A stretch of 64,000 nucleotides of DNA from Muraenolepis orangiensis (Eukaryota > Chordata > Actinopteri > Gadiformes > Muraenolepididae), in NCBI GenBank assembly GCA_027704905.1, contig CM051018.1:25409882-25473881 (forward strand), read 5' to 3'. The translations under genes were made by a program, and so were the position numbers. Positions 1 through 11,935 of this stretch are shown here, in pieces (position 1 is the stretch's first letter; every line of letters begins with the position of its first letter). The notes beneath the pieces were generated by a model. That model had not been told where the DNA came from. It searched no databases and was given only the letters and a program-made list of their open reading frames with translations.

Positions 1-203
1 ACTTTCGACATGATTGACTAGAGGTCAGAATTTAGAGGCTGCAGTGACAGACAGCGCCTCTTGAGGTACAAAGTGGAATTATGAGGCTGGCGCTAGCTGG
101 GCTAGCTGCTAACTTAACTAAATATCTCAGCAACACAATACAAAGACATCTTTCACAACGGTGAAACAGTGATTTCTTCACATTCTGTTGATCATTTAGT
201 ATT
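1..203. other. flanking sequence, no feature seen
   Basis: I see no gene, repeat array or RNA in this stretch. It is the 3'-side flank of the LINE insertion that begins just after it. The last bases run into the target-site duplication at 204-215. Confidence 0.5.
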
Positions 204-3078
204 CAAAGAGTATCTCCATCCATCCATCCATCCATCTTCTCCCGCTTATCCGTAATCGGGTCGCGGAGGTAGCAGCTTCAGCAGGGGACTCTCCCTGGCA
301 ACATCGACTAGCTCTGACTGGGGGATCCCGAGGCGTTCCCAGGCCAGTGTGGAGATGTAATCACCCCACCTGTACCTCGGTCTGCCCCGTGGTCTCTTCC
401 CAGTTGGATGTGCCTGGAAAACCTCCCTCGGGAGGCGACCAGGAAGCATCCTTACTAGATGCCCGAACCACCTCAACTGGCTCCTTTCTACGCGAAGGAG
501 CAGCGGCTCTACTCCGAGTCTCTCACGAGTGACTGAGCTTCTCACCCTATCCCTCAGGGAGATACCAGCCACCCTCCTGAGGAAACAAATTTTGGCCGCT
601 TGTATTCGCGATCTCGTTCTTTCGGTCATTACCCATTGCACATGGCCATAGGTGAGGGTAGGAACGAAGACTGATTGGTAGATCGAGAGCTTTGCCTTCT
701 GGCTCAGCTCTGTTTTGTTTACAACGGTGCACCAAAGTGCACCCAATACCGCTCCCGCTGTACCTATTCTCCTGTCAATCTCACGCTCCATCCTCCCCTC
801 ACTCGAGAACAAGACCCCGAGGTACTTGAACTCCTTCACTTGGGATAAGGACTCCCTCCCTACTTGGAGTAGACAATCCACCGGTTGCCTGCTAAGAACC
901 ATGGCCTCAGATTTGGAGGTGCTGATCCTCATCCCAGCCGCTTCACATTCCGCTGCAAACCGATCCAGTGAGGGCTGAAGGTCACATACTGATGACGCAA
1001 ACAGGACCACATCATCTGCAAACAGCAGCGATTCAATCCTGAGCCCACCATACTGAAACCCCTCCCCTCCATGACTACGCCTTGAAATCCTGTCCATGAA
1101 AATCACAAACAGGATGGGTGACAAAGCGCAGCCCTGGTGGAGGCCAACTTACTACCGAGAATCCGGACACAGCTCTTGCTTTGGGAGTACAGAGATTGGA
1201 TGGCCCTCAACAGTGACCCCCGCACCCCATACTCCCACAGCACCCCCCACAGTATTTCCCGAGGGACCCGATCATATGCCTTCTCCAAATCCACAAAACA
1301 CATCCAGGATCCTTGCAAGAGTAAAAAGCTGGTCCGTTGTTCCACGACCAGGGTGGAATCCGCATTGTTCCTCTTCAATCAGAGGTTCGACTATCGGCCG
1401 AACCCTCCTTTCCAGCACCTTGGAGTAGACTTTCCCAGGGAGGCTGAGTAATGTGATACCCCTGTAATTGGCACACACCCTCTGGTCACCCTTTTTGAAC
1501 AGGGGTACCACCACCCCCGTTTGCCACTCCTCAGGCTCTGTCCCAGACTTCCACGCAATGTTGAAAAGACGTGTCATCCATGACAGCCCCTCAACACCCA
1601 GAGCCTTTAAAATTTCTGGACGGATCTCATCAAACCCTGGGGCTTTGCCACTGCGGAGATGTTTGACTACCGCAGTGACTTCCTCCAGGGAGATTGATGT
1701 TTGCCGTCCTTCATCCTCCAGCTCTGTCTCTACCATTGAGGGTGTAGTTGGGTTAAGAAGTTCCTCAAAGTGTTCTTTCCACCGCCCGATCAAACAATTC
1801 GGCGCCTCAGTTGAGGTCAGCAATGTCCCACCCTTACTGTACACAGCTTGGATGGATCCACGCTTCCCCCTCCTGAGGCGCCGAATTGTTTGCCATAAAC
1901 GCTTTGGTGCCGACTGAAAGTCCTTCTCCATGGCTTCTCCGAATTCCTCCCACACCCGCTGCTTTGCCTCTGCTACAGCCGAGGCTGCCATCCTCTTGTT
2001 CTGTCGATACCTCGCAACTGAGTCCGGAGTCTCACAGGCTAACATAGCCGGAAGGCCTCCTTCTTCATCCGGACGGCTTCCCTGACCACCTGTGTCCACC
2101 ACGAAGTCCGAGGGTTGCCGCCCCTTGAGGCACCAATGACCTTGAGGCCACAGCTCTCAACTGCAGCTTCGGCAAAAGAAGCTTTGAACAATGACCACTC
2201 TGGCTCAATGCCCCGAGCCTCCACAGAGATGCCTGAAAAATTCTGCCGGAGGTGGGAGTTGAAGGTCTCCCGGACAGGGGCATCCACCAGACGTTCCCAG
2301 TTCACCCGCACTACACGTTTGGGCTTACCAGGTCTGTCCAGAGGCTTCCCCCGCCATCTTACCCAACTCACCACCAGATGGTGATCGGTTGACAGCTTTG
2401 CCCCTCTCTTCACCCGAGTGTCCAAAACATGCGGCCTCAGGCCAGATGACACGATAACAAAATCAATCATTGACCTTCGGCCTATGGTACTCTGGTACCA
2501 TGTACACTTATGAGCATCCTTATGTTTGAACATGGTGTAAGCCCCACCAGATCTAATTGGTAGCGCTCCACCTCCCGCACAAGCTCAGGCTCCTTCCCCC
2601 CCAGAGAGGTGACATTCCACGTCCCGAAAGCCAGTCTCTGTTGGCTGGGTTTGGTCCGTCGAGGCCCCCTGCCTTCACTGCCACCTAACTGGTAGTGAAC
2701 CTGACCCCAGTGGTTCCTCCCGTAGGTGGTGGGTCCGCGGGAAGGAGAAGTGGCCACGTTGCTTTTTCGGGCTGTTCCCGACCGGGCTCTGTGGCTAACC
2801 CGGCCACCAGGCGCTCGCTGACGGGCCCTCTTTCCGGGCCTGGCTCCGGAAAGGGGCCCCGGGCTTCCTCCGGGCAGGGTATCGTCACTTCTACTTGTTT
2901 GTTTGTCCATTAGGGTCTTTGAACAATTCTTAGTCTGGCCCTCCCCTGAGACCAATCTGCAATGGGAGACCCTACCAGGAGCACTAGGCTCCAGACAACA
3001 CAGCTCTCAGGTTCACAGGGACACCCAAACCTCTCCACCACGATAAGGTGATGGTTCCCAGAGAGGCAAAGAGTATCT
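204..3078 (-). mobile_element. non-LTR retrotransposon (LINE) with 12-bp target-site duplication, broken ORF
   Basis: A LINE copy in minus orientation. Seen: the 12-mer CAAAGAGTATCT occurs at 204-215 and 3067-3078 and flanks the element exactly. The 3' end on the minus strand is a (GGAT)n-type tail. Minus-strand reading frames in order give an AP-endonuclease start (GTWNVTSL) near 2600, the endonuclease end (LSTDHHLVVSW) near 2390, a reverse transcriptase body, the active-site motif FADD near 1010, and the C-terminal RWFGHLVRM segment. Frames change at about 2500, 2070 and 1270, and most of the middle of the endonuclease is missing, so the copy is dead. The family is common in fish. I think the clade is RTE/Rex3-like or Nimb-like but cannot fix it by eye. 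A second, shorter copy lies at 19027-19790. Confidence 0.9.
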
Positions 3079-4701
3079 GTGAATTTTAATTTGTACAATT
3101 ATAATTTCAAACCCCTATACCTATATATGTTGAACAAACAATGTATTTTTATCCTGGTAAAGCAGGTCTCCAAAAAGTTTGGTACCAATTTACACATTAG
3201 GGGTCTGAATTCGTTTTTCTGTACAGAGCCAATATCTGGAAAACTTTTAAAAATATATATTCTAAAGAGCCACTAAAAAACCCTTTGGTACAAATAGTCT
3301 TGGCCCGGATTCCTTTAAAGATAGTTAAACTACTTCAAAATGGCTGAGTTATGCAGGAGTTTATATTTAATACAACTCGTCACCAGAAGTCAAAAGTGCA
3401 TTTCATTCCTGACACGTCTCCAATAACTGAACCAGTGCTCAGGTAGAAGGACAATACGTTGGCAAACAATAGAAAACAATTCTAATAAACAAACAATGTA
3501 CTTAGTAAGACGCTAGTAAAGCTCGTAAAAATCATAACTCGGCTTCAGAAGAATGTAGGGCTCAGTACCCAGACAGAGGAAGTGTACAGAATGTGGTGTT
3601 GACCACAGGGGGTGACAAAACCATACGTAAATGCCCATATCTCAGCCTGCCATTTGAAAAATTGTCAAATGTGTCACACATGTATGGACCCTGGTTACGC
3701 ATGTCTCCAAATACTTTGGTAAAACTTCACCTACAGGGGGCGCTATCACTCTGGTTAGATGCTAAATTATTTTCGCTGTACTGTACTTGTGCTGTGCAAT
3801 GACAATCAATTTGAATCTAATCTAATCTAATCTAATCTAATCATTTCAAAGTCAAACAGTCATGGACATGAAGACGAAGGACGAACATAGGCTGTCACCG
3901 TCTCACTCACATTCCGATAAAGACGCACGATAGCCAACATCCGCTAACAGGAGGCCATAATGAGTCAAGTATTTGTATCTGTTACGTGTACAATCATATC
4001 ATCATATAATGAAGTACGTGAGTATGAATAATTATTATAAATATTGTGATGATTACCATCGTACTTTCTAGATGAAAGCATATAGTTGACTGACACAATA
4101 TTGAGTTCTCCTGGGGAACCCTCTGTCCCGTCAGAGAGGAGCAGACAGCCCATGGAGGTTAGCCTGCTCTACTGCACAGACTGGATTCCCTCATTTGGAT
4201 GAAACATAACATGACCCTTGGTGAACAGAACCTCTGGCTGTGGAAAGAGATGAAGGTCATGTCATGGACTAGGCAGCACACTCACAAGTAGGCCGACAGA
4301 GATCCTGAAGGCTACTCGCTACACAGATCATTGTGTCGGTCGCTGGGTATTTAGGATTCAGTGGCGAGAGTCCAGTGATGAGCAGCCCTGAGTTTCTCTG
4401 ATGTCCCCTGATGGTGTGGAGATAGCAGACCAGCCAGAGGACCAGCTCCGAGTGGTTCTCACACCTTCTCGTCTCACACTCACTTTGGGCCAGAAAGATA
4501 GGACAAAATTGTCTCTGAATCCAGAAACTACTTAAAATTCCAAAAGAAAAACAATCTAAAATTAAACAAATAAATATATAAATAACCTAACTTGCTAACT
4601 GAATATTCTGATGACAGTAGAGCTGTGTTCCTATAAAGTCACCTTCTCACCTTCCACAACCTCCAAGGCTCCTCAAACCAATAAGAACAAATAACAAATA
4701 C
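3079..4701. other. intergenic, fragments of dispersed repeats only
   Basis: No reading frame here resembles a protein I know. AT-rich sequence at about 3080-3560 and the stretch 3590-3760, which contains a CAGGGGGCGC motif typical of fish interspersed repeats, are probably old repeat debris. The only clear element is the retroposon tail at 3768-3842. Confidence 0.4.
3768..3842 (+). mobile_element. SINE/retroposon 3' tail fragment ending in (TCTAA)n
   Basis: The text TTCGCTGTACTGTACTTGTG followed by GCTGTGCAATGACAAT matches the 3' end of the tRNA-derived SINE at 5204-5420 and a fragment at 22579-22622. It then ends in at least five TCTAA units. This is the tail of a SINE/LINE pair whose body is absent or unrecognisable. 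Confidence 0.6.
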
Positions 4702-4924
4702 AACTGATTTCAGGGGGAATCACCCACTGATTTCAGGGGGGAATCACTCACTGATTTCAGGGGGGAATCACCCACTGATTTCAGGGGGGAATCACTCACT
4801 GATTTCAGGGGGAATCACCCACTGATTTCAGGGTGGTCATTCACTGATTTCAGGGGGAATCACTCACTGATTTCAGGGGGAATCACTCACTGATTTCAGG
4901 GTGGTCATTCACTGATTTCAGGAG
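4702..4924. repeat. minisatellite, about 22-bp unit, about 10 copies
   Basis: Tandem copies of a unit reading ACTGATTTCAGGGGGAATCA plus CTC or CCC. Copies vary in the length of the G run (5-6) and one variant reads GGGTGGTCATTC. There is no coding potential worth noting. Confidence 0.9.
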
Positions 4925-5203
4925 TGTCATGATGCAAAATCTCTGTAGCCTACAGTGCTTTTCAACAACTCAATAAGGAGTTGTTTAATGACATAAAAAC
5001 AACAAGTGGCTTCCTGTGGTCTACTACTATAGATAGTAGTATAGTAGTAGTATACATTAGCAACTACTGTGGTTTAAAACTACTTAGTATCCAATGAGTT
5101 TCAAACCACAGTAGTAGAAATGTTCAATCAAAGTTTCCATCTCCAGCAGTAGAGAGAACAATAGACCTGTTTCACACAGGTGTCTCCGCTAACACTGAAT
5201 ATA

Positions 5204-5420
5204 GGCGGCAGTACAGCTCAGGAGGTAGAGCGGTCGCCTCACAACCGGTTGCTGGTTCGATCCCCGGTTCCTCCTAGCAATAAAACTGTGGAGGTGTCCT
5301 TGAGCAAGACACCCTAACTGCTCCCCTCTGTATAAATAGCTGACCGTTGCTCCTAATACTAGGATGGGTTAAATGCAGAGAAATTCCTTTCGCTGTACTG
5401 TACTTGTGCTGTACACTGAC
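5204..5420 (+). mobile_element. tRNA-derived SINE
   Basis: The 5' part has an A-box-like segment near 5217-5232 (CTCAGGAGGTAGAGCGG) and a good B box GGTTCGATCCC at 5254-5264, which are the internal RNA polymerase III promoter of a tRNA head. The body (GTGTCCTTGAGCAAGACACC) and tail (GATGGGTTAAATGCAGAGAA) are shared with the copies at 27938-28150 and 56084-56345. It is not a functional tRNA gene: the sequence cannot be folded past the B box into a full acceptor stem. Confidence 0.8.
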
Positions 5421-5891
5421 TAATTATTATAATTAATTATAGGTCGTCTATTTTGATGTTCCACGGCGCAGGGGAGTGGACTTAACGTCTAGTACTATTA
5501 ATTAAACAATAATAGTTCCCGACTTCAGCAGTAAAACCTGATACAGAGTTGACCGAGACAGAAGCCCAGAACCAGAAAGTGTTGGATAAGGTGTTAATGA
5601 TTGAGTGAGGAGCGTTCCTCCATCATGTGAGCATACCGACAGCATGAATCACCAGTCCACTGCTGGTGTGGACATGAATGCAAACACTGGATCAGCCCTA
5701 AAGGTTCTCTGTTTCCTGATCGTGTGGTGAAACAATGACTAGTGATGTAGAGGGCTGGGGGAGCAGCAGGGTGGATACAGGCATCAGAAAAGCTCAACAC
5801 CAGGGGAAGGAAACCCTTCTCTTACTAAAGGGAACACAAGACCAATATCAATGTGTTTGTCAACTGCATGGCCTGCAGACCAGCATGCAGC

Positions 5892-5893
<2 letters not shown>

Positions 5894-5931
<38 letters not shown>

Positions 5932-6015
5932 TACTGTGAGTGTGTATGTTTCTGTGTGTGTCTACTGTGTGTGAGTTTGTGGGTGTATACTCTGTACATG
6001 TGTGTGTGTGTCTAC

Positions 6016-6055
<40 letters not shown>

Positions 6056-6139
6056 TACTGTGAGTGTGTATGTTTCTGTGTGTGTCTACTGTGTGTGAGT
6101 TTGTGGGTGTATACTCTGTACATGTGTGTGTGTGTCTAC

Positions 6140-6209
<70 letters not shown>

Positions 6210-6530
6210 TACTGTGAGTGTGTATGTTTCTGTGTGTGTCTACTGTGTGTGAGTTTGTGGGTGTATACTCTGTACATGTGTGTGTGTGTCTACTGCGTGT
6301 GTGTGTGTGTGTGTGTGTGTGTTATACACCATGTATTGGTGGACCTGCTTGGTTCAGATCATGTATATTTGAGGTTGTTCTGCGCAGCAGCATGTGTGTG
6401 TGTGTCTACTGCGTGTGTGTGTGTGTGTGTGTGTTATACATTGAGGTTGTTCTGCGCAGCAGCATGTGTGTGTGTGTGTGTGTGTGTTATACATTGAGGT
6501 TGTTCTGCGCAGCAGCATGTGTGTGTGGAC
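5894..6530 (+). repeat. (GT)n microsatellite with a higher-order unit
   Basis: Runs of GT are interrupted by a repeated block that reads CTACTGTGAGTGTGTATGTT through ACTCTGTACATG. The block occurs three times with different GT run lengths. The 3' part (6358-6530) has three copies of a second block containing GAGGTTGTTCTGCGCAGCAG. Apparent Cys/Val reading frames here are repeat artefacts. Confidence 0.9.
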
Positions 6531-6712
6531 GCTGACAATAACACGGAACAATAATAGCAAGATGTTTGCTGTCAGTTGAATCGGTTGCAAAATTCACAAA
6601 TTCCAGATTATTAGGAAAGATAGCAGAACCACACACTTTGTTCAAAAATAAACATTATTGATCAGAGTTTATGATAAAGGATCCATTTGATTGAATGACA
6701 CACACACTTCCT

Positions 6713-7640
6713 GGGCGGTATTCTATCAGTTCCTAGGCGGTATTCTATTAGTTCCTAGGCGGTATTCTATCAGTTCCTAGGCGGTATTCTATTAATCCTA
6801 GGCGGTATTCTATCAGTTCCTAGGCGGTATTCTATCAGTTCCTAGGCGGTATTCTATCAGTTCCTAGGCGGTATTCTATTAATCCTAGGCGGTATTCTAT
6901 CAGTTCCTAGGCAGTATTCTATCAATCCTAGGCGGTATTCTATCAGTTCCTACGCAGTATTCTATCAATCCTAGGTGGTATTCTGTCAGTTCCTAGGCGG
7001 TATTCTGTCAGTTCCTAGGCGGTATTCTATCAGTTCCTAGGCAGTATTCTATCAGTTCCTAGGCAGTATTCTATCAATCCTAGGCGGTATTCTGTCAGTT
7101 CCTAGGCGGTATTCTATCAGTTCCTAGGCAGTATTCTATCAATCCTAGGCGGTATTCTGTCAGTTCCTAGGCGGTATTCTATCAGTTCCTAGGCAGTATT
7201 CTATCAATCCTAGGCGGTATTCTGTCAGTTCCTAGGCGGTATTCTGTCAGTTCCTAGGCGGTATTCTATCAATCCTAGGCGGTATTCTGTCAGTTCCTAG
7301 GCGGTATTCTATCAGTTCCTAGGCAGTATTCTATCAATCCTAGGCGGTATTCTGTCAGTTCCTAGGCGGTATTCTATCAATTCCTAGGCGGTATTCTATC
7401 AGTTCCTAGGCGGTATTCTATCAGTTCCTAGGCGGTATTCTATCAGTTCCTAGGCGGTATTCTATCAATTCCTAGGCGGTATTCTATCAATTCCTAGGCG
7501 GTATTCTATCAGTTCCTAGGCGGTATTCTATCAATTCCTAGGCGGTATTCTATCAGTTCCTAGGCGGTATTCTATCAATTCCTAGGCGGTATTCTATCAG
7601 TTCCTAGGCGGTATTCTATCAGTTCCTAGGCGGTATTCTA
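6713..7640. repeat. minisatellite, 21-23-bp unit, about 41 copies
   Basis: Tandem units of TTCCTAGGCGGTATTCTATC plus AG or AA; a shorter subtype reads AATCCTAGG. Each unit carries the 6-bp palindrome CCTAGG. Variants GCGG/GCAG and CTATC/CTGTC alternate in blocks, which suggests block duplication. Confidence 0.95.
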
Positions 7641-7827
7641 CGTTGTGTGTACGGACTGATGGGATGATGTGTATTGTGAGATGTGTCATCGTATTTTTTA
7701 CATGCTCCTGGTTTTAAACAGCTATGATAGGGCTGAACAATATGGTACAAAAATCTGATTTATATTCACATATAAATGATTATTTTTGACAGATAATAGA
7801 TACACTATTCCTGGAAAAGATCATTTC

Positions 7828-8196
7828 TGATCACATGGTACCCTTGTTAAAGGGTTATCAATCACATGATCACATGGTACCCTTGTTAAAGGGTTATCAA
7901 TCACATGATCACATGGTACCCTTGTTAAGGGGTTATCAATCACATGATCACATGGTACCCTTGTTAAAGGGTTATCAATCACATGATCACATGGTACCCT
8001 TGTTAAAGGGTTATCAATCACATGATCACATGGTACCCTTGTTAAAGGGTTATCAATCACATGATCACATGGTACCCTTGTTAAAGGGTTATCAATCACA
8101 TGATCACATGGTACCCTTGTTAAGGGGTTATCAATCACATGATCACATGGTACCCTTGTTAAAGGGTTATCAATCACATGATCACATGGTACCCTG
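7828..8196. repeat. minisatellite, 39-bp unit, 9-10 copies
   Basis: The unit reads ATCACATGGTACCCTTGTTA then AAGGGTTATCAATCACATG. It contains a 6-bp hairpin (ACCCTT, loop GTTA, AAGGGT). Because 39 is a multiple of three the array is open on both strands. I regard those frames as repeat artefacts. Confidence 0.95.
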
Positions 8197-8639
8197 GTTA
8201 AGGAACTGCAGGTCCTGGTATTTGGATCTTGCACATGGCCGTATAGCGATCTTAATATATTGTGAATGAATTGTTTGTACATTTTGTTCTTGAAGCAGGC
8301 TACATAGTATTCTGCTGTGGGTAAGTAGACATAAGAGGTATTGTTGTTCTTAGTTATTCCTGTTGATAAGGTTGTAGAACCTTTTTCTCAAAGCTAGTTA
8401 CCTGTACATAGTAAGTGAGGTGTACAGGCCTGTTGTGCTAGGATAATCACCCAGTTTTGCCCATTCAGCCATAGTCAATTGAGTTAATGACGGGGAGGAG
8501 CCTAACCCGGCATGAGCCTCCCTATCGCATAGGCTATTAACATAGAAGTAGTTTCTTAGCGTCAGGCCCCAGGAACTAAGACCCAGAACAAAGACCAAGG
8601 AGTCGTTCTACAGGAGTCTGTTTAGGGAGTTAGTCAAAT
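8197..8639. other. unassigned spacer, possibly older 5' part of the L2 element
   Basis: No convincing coding frame. The sequence leads directly into the L2 endonuclease remnant and may belong to the same insertion, but I see no diagnostic motif. Confidence 0.3.
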
Positions 8640-10297
8640 CTAGTCCTCCTACCCTTGCTATGTGTCGTGATTCCATTGTAGTCTGGACATCCTACCACAA
8701 TAGATGGCATCGAGGTTCTCCCTCTCGACGCCGCGACCCTTCCAATCTCCTCTATCCTACAATTTCTACCTTCACAGATCTTGTGGAGAAAGGGGGACTC
8801 TGGAATTGCCAATCGTCGGTCAAGAAGACTGAAACCATTCTGGCCTATGCCGCACTCCAGTCTCTCCACTTCCTGGCTCTCACAGAGACCTGGATCACCC
8901 CTGAGAACACCGCCACCGCAGCTGCTCTCTCCGTGACCTACTCCTTCACCCACACCCCCCAACCCTCTGGGCGTGGTGGAGGAACGGGACTGGTCATATC
9001 AGGTACTCCCTTTGGGTCACCTGACCAGATCGGCACTCGAACTTCATGCTGTTTCTGTTACCATCCCAACTAGGCTCAATATTGCCATGATCTACCGACC
9101 ACCGGGCCCTCTTGGTGACTTCTTTGACTTCTGTTTTCTCTTTACACTAAATCTCTAGGCTCTATAATCACATCTCATGGCTTCTCCTATCACTGCTATG
9201 CAGATGACACTCAACTGTTTCTCTCCTTTCCCCCCTCAGAAACCCAAATCGCAACACGCATCTCTAAATGCCTGGCCGACATCAGCAGATGGACAGCCGC
9301 CAACCACCTGAAGCTCAACCTTGACAAGACTGAGCTCCTCTTCATACCGGGGAAAGACTGCCCTCAGATGGACCTACTGGTCACCATCGAGAACACCCAA
9401 GTCTCCCCCTCAACCACAACAAGAGACCTTGGTGTGGTGCTAGATGACCAGCTGTCCTGCAATGCCAACTTCAACATGGTGGCCCGATCTTGCAGAATTG
9501 CCCTCTACAACATCCGCAGGATCCGGCCCTTCCTCACACGTGAAGCGGCGCAGATCCTGGTCCAAGCGCTCGTCATCACCCGCCTCGACTACTGCAACGC
9601 ATCCAGAACGCAGCGGCACGCCTGGTATTCAACCTACCAAAATTCTCCCACGTGACCCCTCTCTTCCGCGATCTCCACTGGCTTCCGGTAAATGCTTGCA
9701 TCAAGTTCAAGACTCTGGTACTGACCTTCAGGGCAGTCAATGGAACTGCCCCAACCTACCTCCAAACGTTGGTCAAGCCCTACATCCCAGCCAGAGCGCT
9801 CCGCTCAACTTCTGCCAGGCGACTTGTTCAACCTTCACTGAAAACAACCAAGCATCGCTCTTCCAAGACCCAGCTCTTCACGGCTCTGGCTCCACAGGTG
9901 GAATGAACTCCCGTCTCATGTCAGGACGGCAGAGTCCCTCGCCAGCTTCCGCAAGAGACTCAAGACCCACCTGTTCAGAGTCCACCTGGACTCTCCATGA
10001 ACCCTCCTTCTCCTTTGTGAACCCCTAACTTGCTTAAGTCCTGACATTAATAGCTCTTAGCATGTTGTATATTCTAGCAAGTGTATATCCTTAATGTTGA
10101 TAACACGCTCTTATCACAGCTACTTAAGCAGGTGACCTGGCAGTACCAAATAGTGTTATTCATCTTGTTAATATGAATGCTTGTGAACTGCTCTATTTTG
10201 ATGTTATGGTTACGTTAATGTACTCCTTGTAAGTCGCTTTGGATAAAAGCGTCTGCCAAATGTCCTAAATGTAAATGTAAATGTAAATGTAAATGTG
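8640..10297 (+). mobile_element. L2/Maui-like LINE, internally deleted and frame-broken
   Basis: Plus-strand frames give, in order, endonuclease pieces (LALTETWI near 8880; MIYRPPG near 9090), then a jump straight to the reverse transcriptase active site YADD at 9197-9208. RT connection and C-terminal segments follow (LGVVLDDQL, PLFRDLHWLPV, YIPARALRS). The endonuclease end and the RT fingers are missing, with the join near 9145-9165, and frames shift near 9600 and 9900. The 3' tail has the TAAGTCGCTTTGGATAAAAG signature followed by (AATGT)n at 10263-10297, both typical of fish L2. Confidence 0.9.
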
Positions 10298-10429
10298 TGT
10301 ACAGTAAGATCTCTGTGCTGGCCACAGAAGTTCCTTTTTAAAGCAGTGGACACCTGGTGCTAATGATTTCCCGCCAGCAGTCAACAGGAGCAGTGAGGGC
10401 CCCTGGTGGTACATCCAGGGGCCCTTACC

Positions 10430-10555
10430 AGGAGCCATGAGGACCCCTGTTGAGGGCCCCTGATGAGGACCCCTGTTGAGGGCCCCTGGTGAGCAGCAGG
10501 GGGCCCTCACCAGGGGCCCTCAACAGGGGCCCTCACCAGGGGCCCTCACGACCCA
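10430..10555. repeat. GGCCC-rich inverted/tandem repeat
   Basis: Alternating blocks of CAGGGGCCCTCA and its reverse complement TGAGGGCCCCTG, about 8 in all, followed by copies in the opposite orientation. It can fold on itself. It lies between the L2 tail and a LINE fragment. Confidence 0.75.
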
Positions 10556-10689
10556 GAGCCTGGCTTCCACCAGCTTGATTAATAACAGCTGTCCAAGGGT
10601 GTGCCTTTATTGTTCATAAATCACGTCTACTATACTATACTGTACTATATAGGTCAGCCACTGCATACACACGCTTTGCTTGCTTATGG

Positions 10690-10965
10690 TTGTCCATCGA
10701 ATCCGATGATGACGTCCACTTCTATCGGTGAGTTCTTTGGTGGCTGAATAGCCCTATCCTGGACCCACAAATCCTATTGCAGGTAGGACAAGTGTGGTAG
10801 TAGCAACGGCAACTGTAGGTGTGTTCCTCCTGAGTCTCCTCTCCTGTCTCCTGGCTGTCCTTTCCTCCTCCAGCATTTGGGTCCCATCCCGGCACAGCTG
10901 GCGCCAGGTGTTACCATCAGCAGCAACCTCCTCCAGGGCCTCAGGTCTGATTTTACATTTCTTTA
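10690..10965 (-). mobile_element. LINE 3' ORF fragment with zinc-finger-like C-terminus
   Basis: On the minus strand one frame gives ALEEVAADGNTWRQLCRDG. After a frame change it gives CPTCNRICGSRIGLFSHQRT followed by a stop at about 10727. This Cys-Cys-His ending, after an Arg-rich stretch, is the known C-terminus of a vertebrate LINE reverse transcriptase family. Only the tail of the ORF remains. Confidence 0.7.
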
Positions 10966-10973
10966 ACGCACAC

Positions 10974-11503
10974 TAGGGCTGGGGGCGATATGGACTTAAA
11001 ACTATATCACGATATTTCATGGTATTTATTGCGATAATGATAAATGACAAAAATAAAAAATAAAAATAAAAAAATCTTAATCCTTACATCATCAAATACG
11101 TAAGGGATAATGAACGGAACGCTCATTAATAAGTCGGTAGTCGGTCCCGATTTATTATGATTTACTTCCGCGGAGAAAAAAATAGTTCTCCGAAGTTGAG
11201 GCGTTGCTTGGCAACTGGCGCAAACAATTCAGCAATTCTATCAGCAAGTCAGTATTTTCCTTCAGGAAAAGTGAACGGGACTACTCGCGGAGTGATATGA
11301 TGAACGGGACTACTCGCGGATTAATTAACTATTAACTCCTCCTCGCCTCGTTTGGAACTCCGCCTTCCGCCATTGCTCCTTCTACATGCCCACGTTTGTT
11401 GCATATGTAAACACGTCATTAATTATCATCATTACCGCGGTATGACAAAATACTTATCGTGGGGAGGACTTATCGCGATAAACGATACGATATGGCACAG
11501 CCC

Positions 11504-11508
<5 letters not shown>
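10974..11508. mobile_element. hAT-like MITE (non-autonomous DNA transposon)
   Basis: The left end reads TAGGGCTGGGGGCGATATGG and the right end reads CGATATGGCACAGCCCTA, so the termini form an imperfect inverted repeat (TAGGGCTG...CAGCCCTA). The inside is AT-rich and has no transposase frame. The left flank (CGCACAC) and the following (CA)n obscure any 8-bp target duplication. The right end opens directly into a CA microsatellite. Confidence 0.6.
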
Positions 11509-11583
<75 letters not shown>

Positions 11584-11597
11584 CCCCCCCCCCCCCA
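11507..11597. repeat. (CA)n microsatellite followed by poly-C
   Basis: About 36 CA dinucleotides followed by a C run of about 15. It immediately abuts the right terminus of the MITE. Confidence 0.95.
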
Positions 11598-11655
11598 GGT
11601 AATGATTAAAGAGACACAATGTATCAATGCATACATTTGATCCAGTGCACATGCA

Positions 11656-11737
11656 GCACGGTCCTAGCTCCCTCACTGGGTCCTAGCTCCCTCACTGGGT
11701 CCTAGCTCCCTCACTGGGTCCTAGCTCCCTCACTGGG
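11656..11737. repeat. 19-bp tandem repeat, 4 copies
   Basis: Four near-identical copies of TCCTAGCTCCCTCACTGGG. No other function is visible. Confidence 0.9.
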
Positions 11738-11935
11738 AGTGAAACCTGTTCCATATCATTAATGAATCTACAGCGGCCGGCCGACACCCGGATGGAACCG
11801 GAAACACAGGAAAAGTAGAGAGCGGGGGGGGGGGGGGGAGTTCATGTCATCCAGGGGATATTAGCACTGATCAATGATGTATCAATGACTGATCAATGAT
11901 GTGATGCTTCCTCATGGTGAGTGAGAGAGGCGTGG

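Noticed and set aside
5204..5290. Functional tRNA gene
   Set aside because: A and B boxes are present but the rest is SINE body and tail; two more copies with the same non-tRNA body exist in the window.
5735..6590. Cys/Val-rich and His/Thr-rich reading frames over GT/CA tracts (also at 12.7-13.1, 22.3, 29.7, 42.4 and 43.1 kb)
   Set aside because: They are translations of dinucleotide repeats; cysteine richness is not evidence of a toxin or secreted peptide.
7828..8196. CRISPR-like array
   Set aside because: Direct tandem repeats with no spacers, in eukaryotic DNA. The same reasoning excludes 6713-7640 and 43878-45636.
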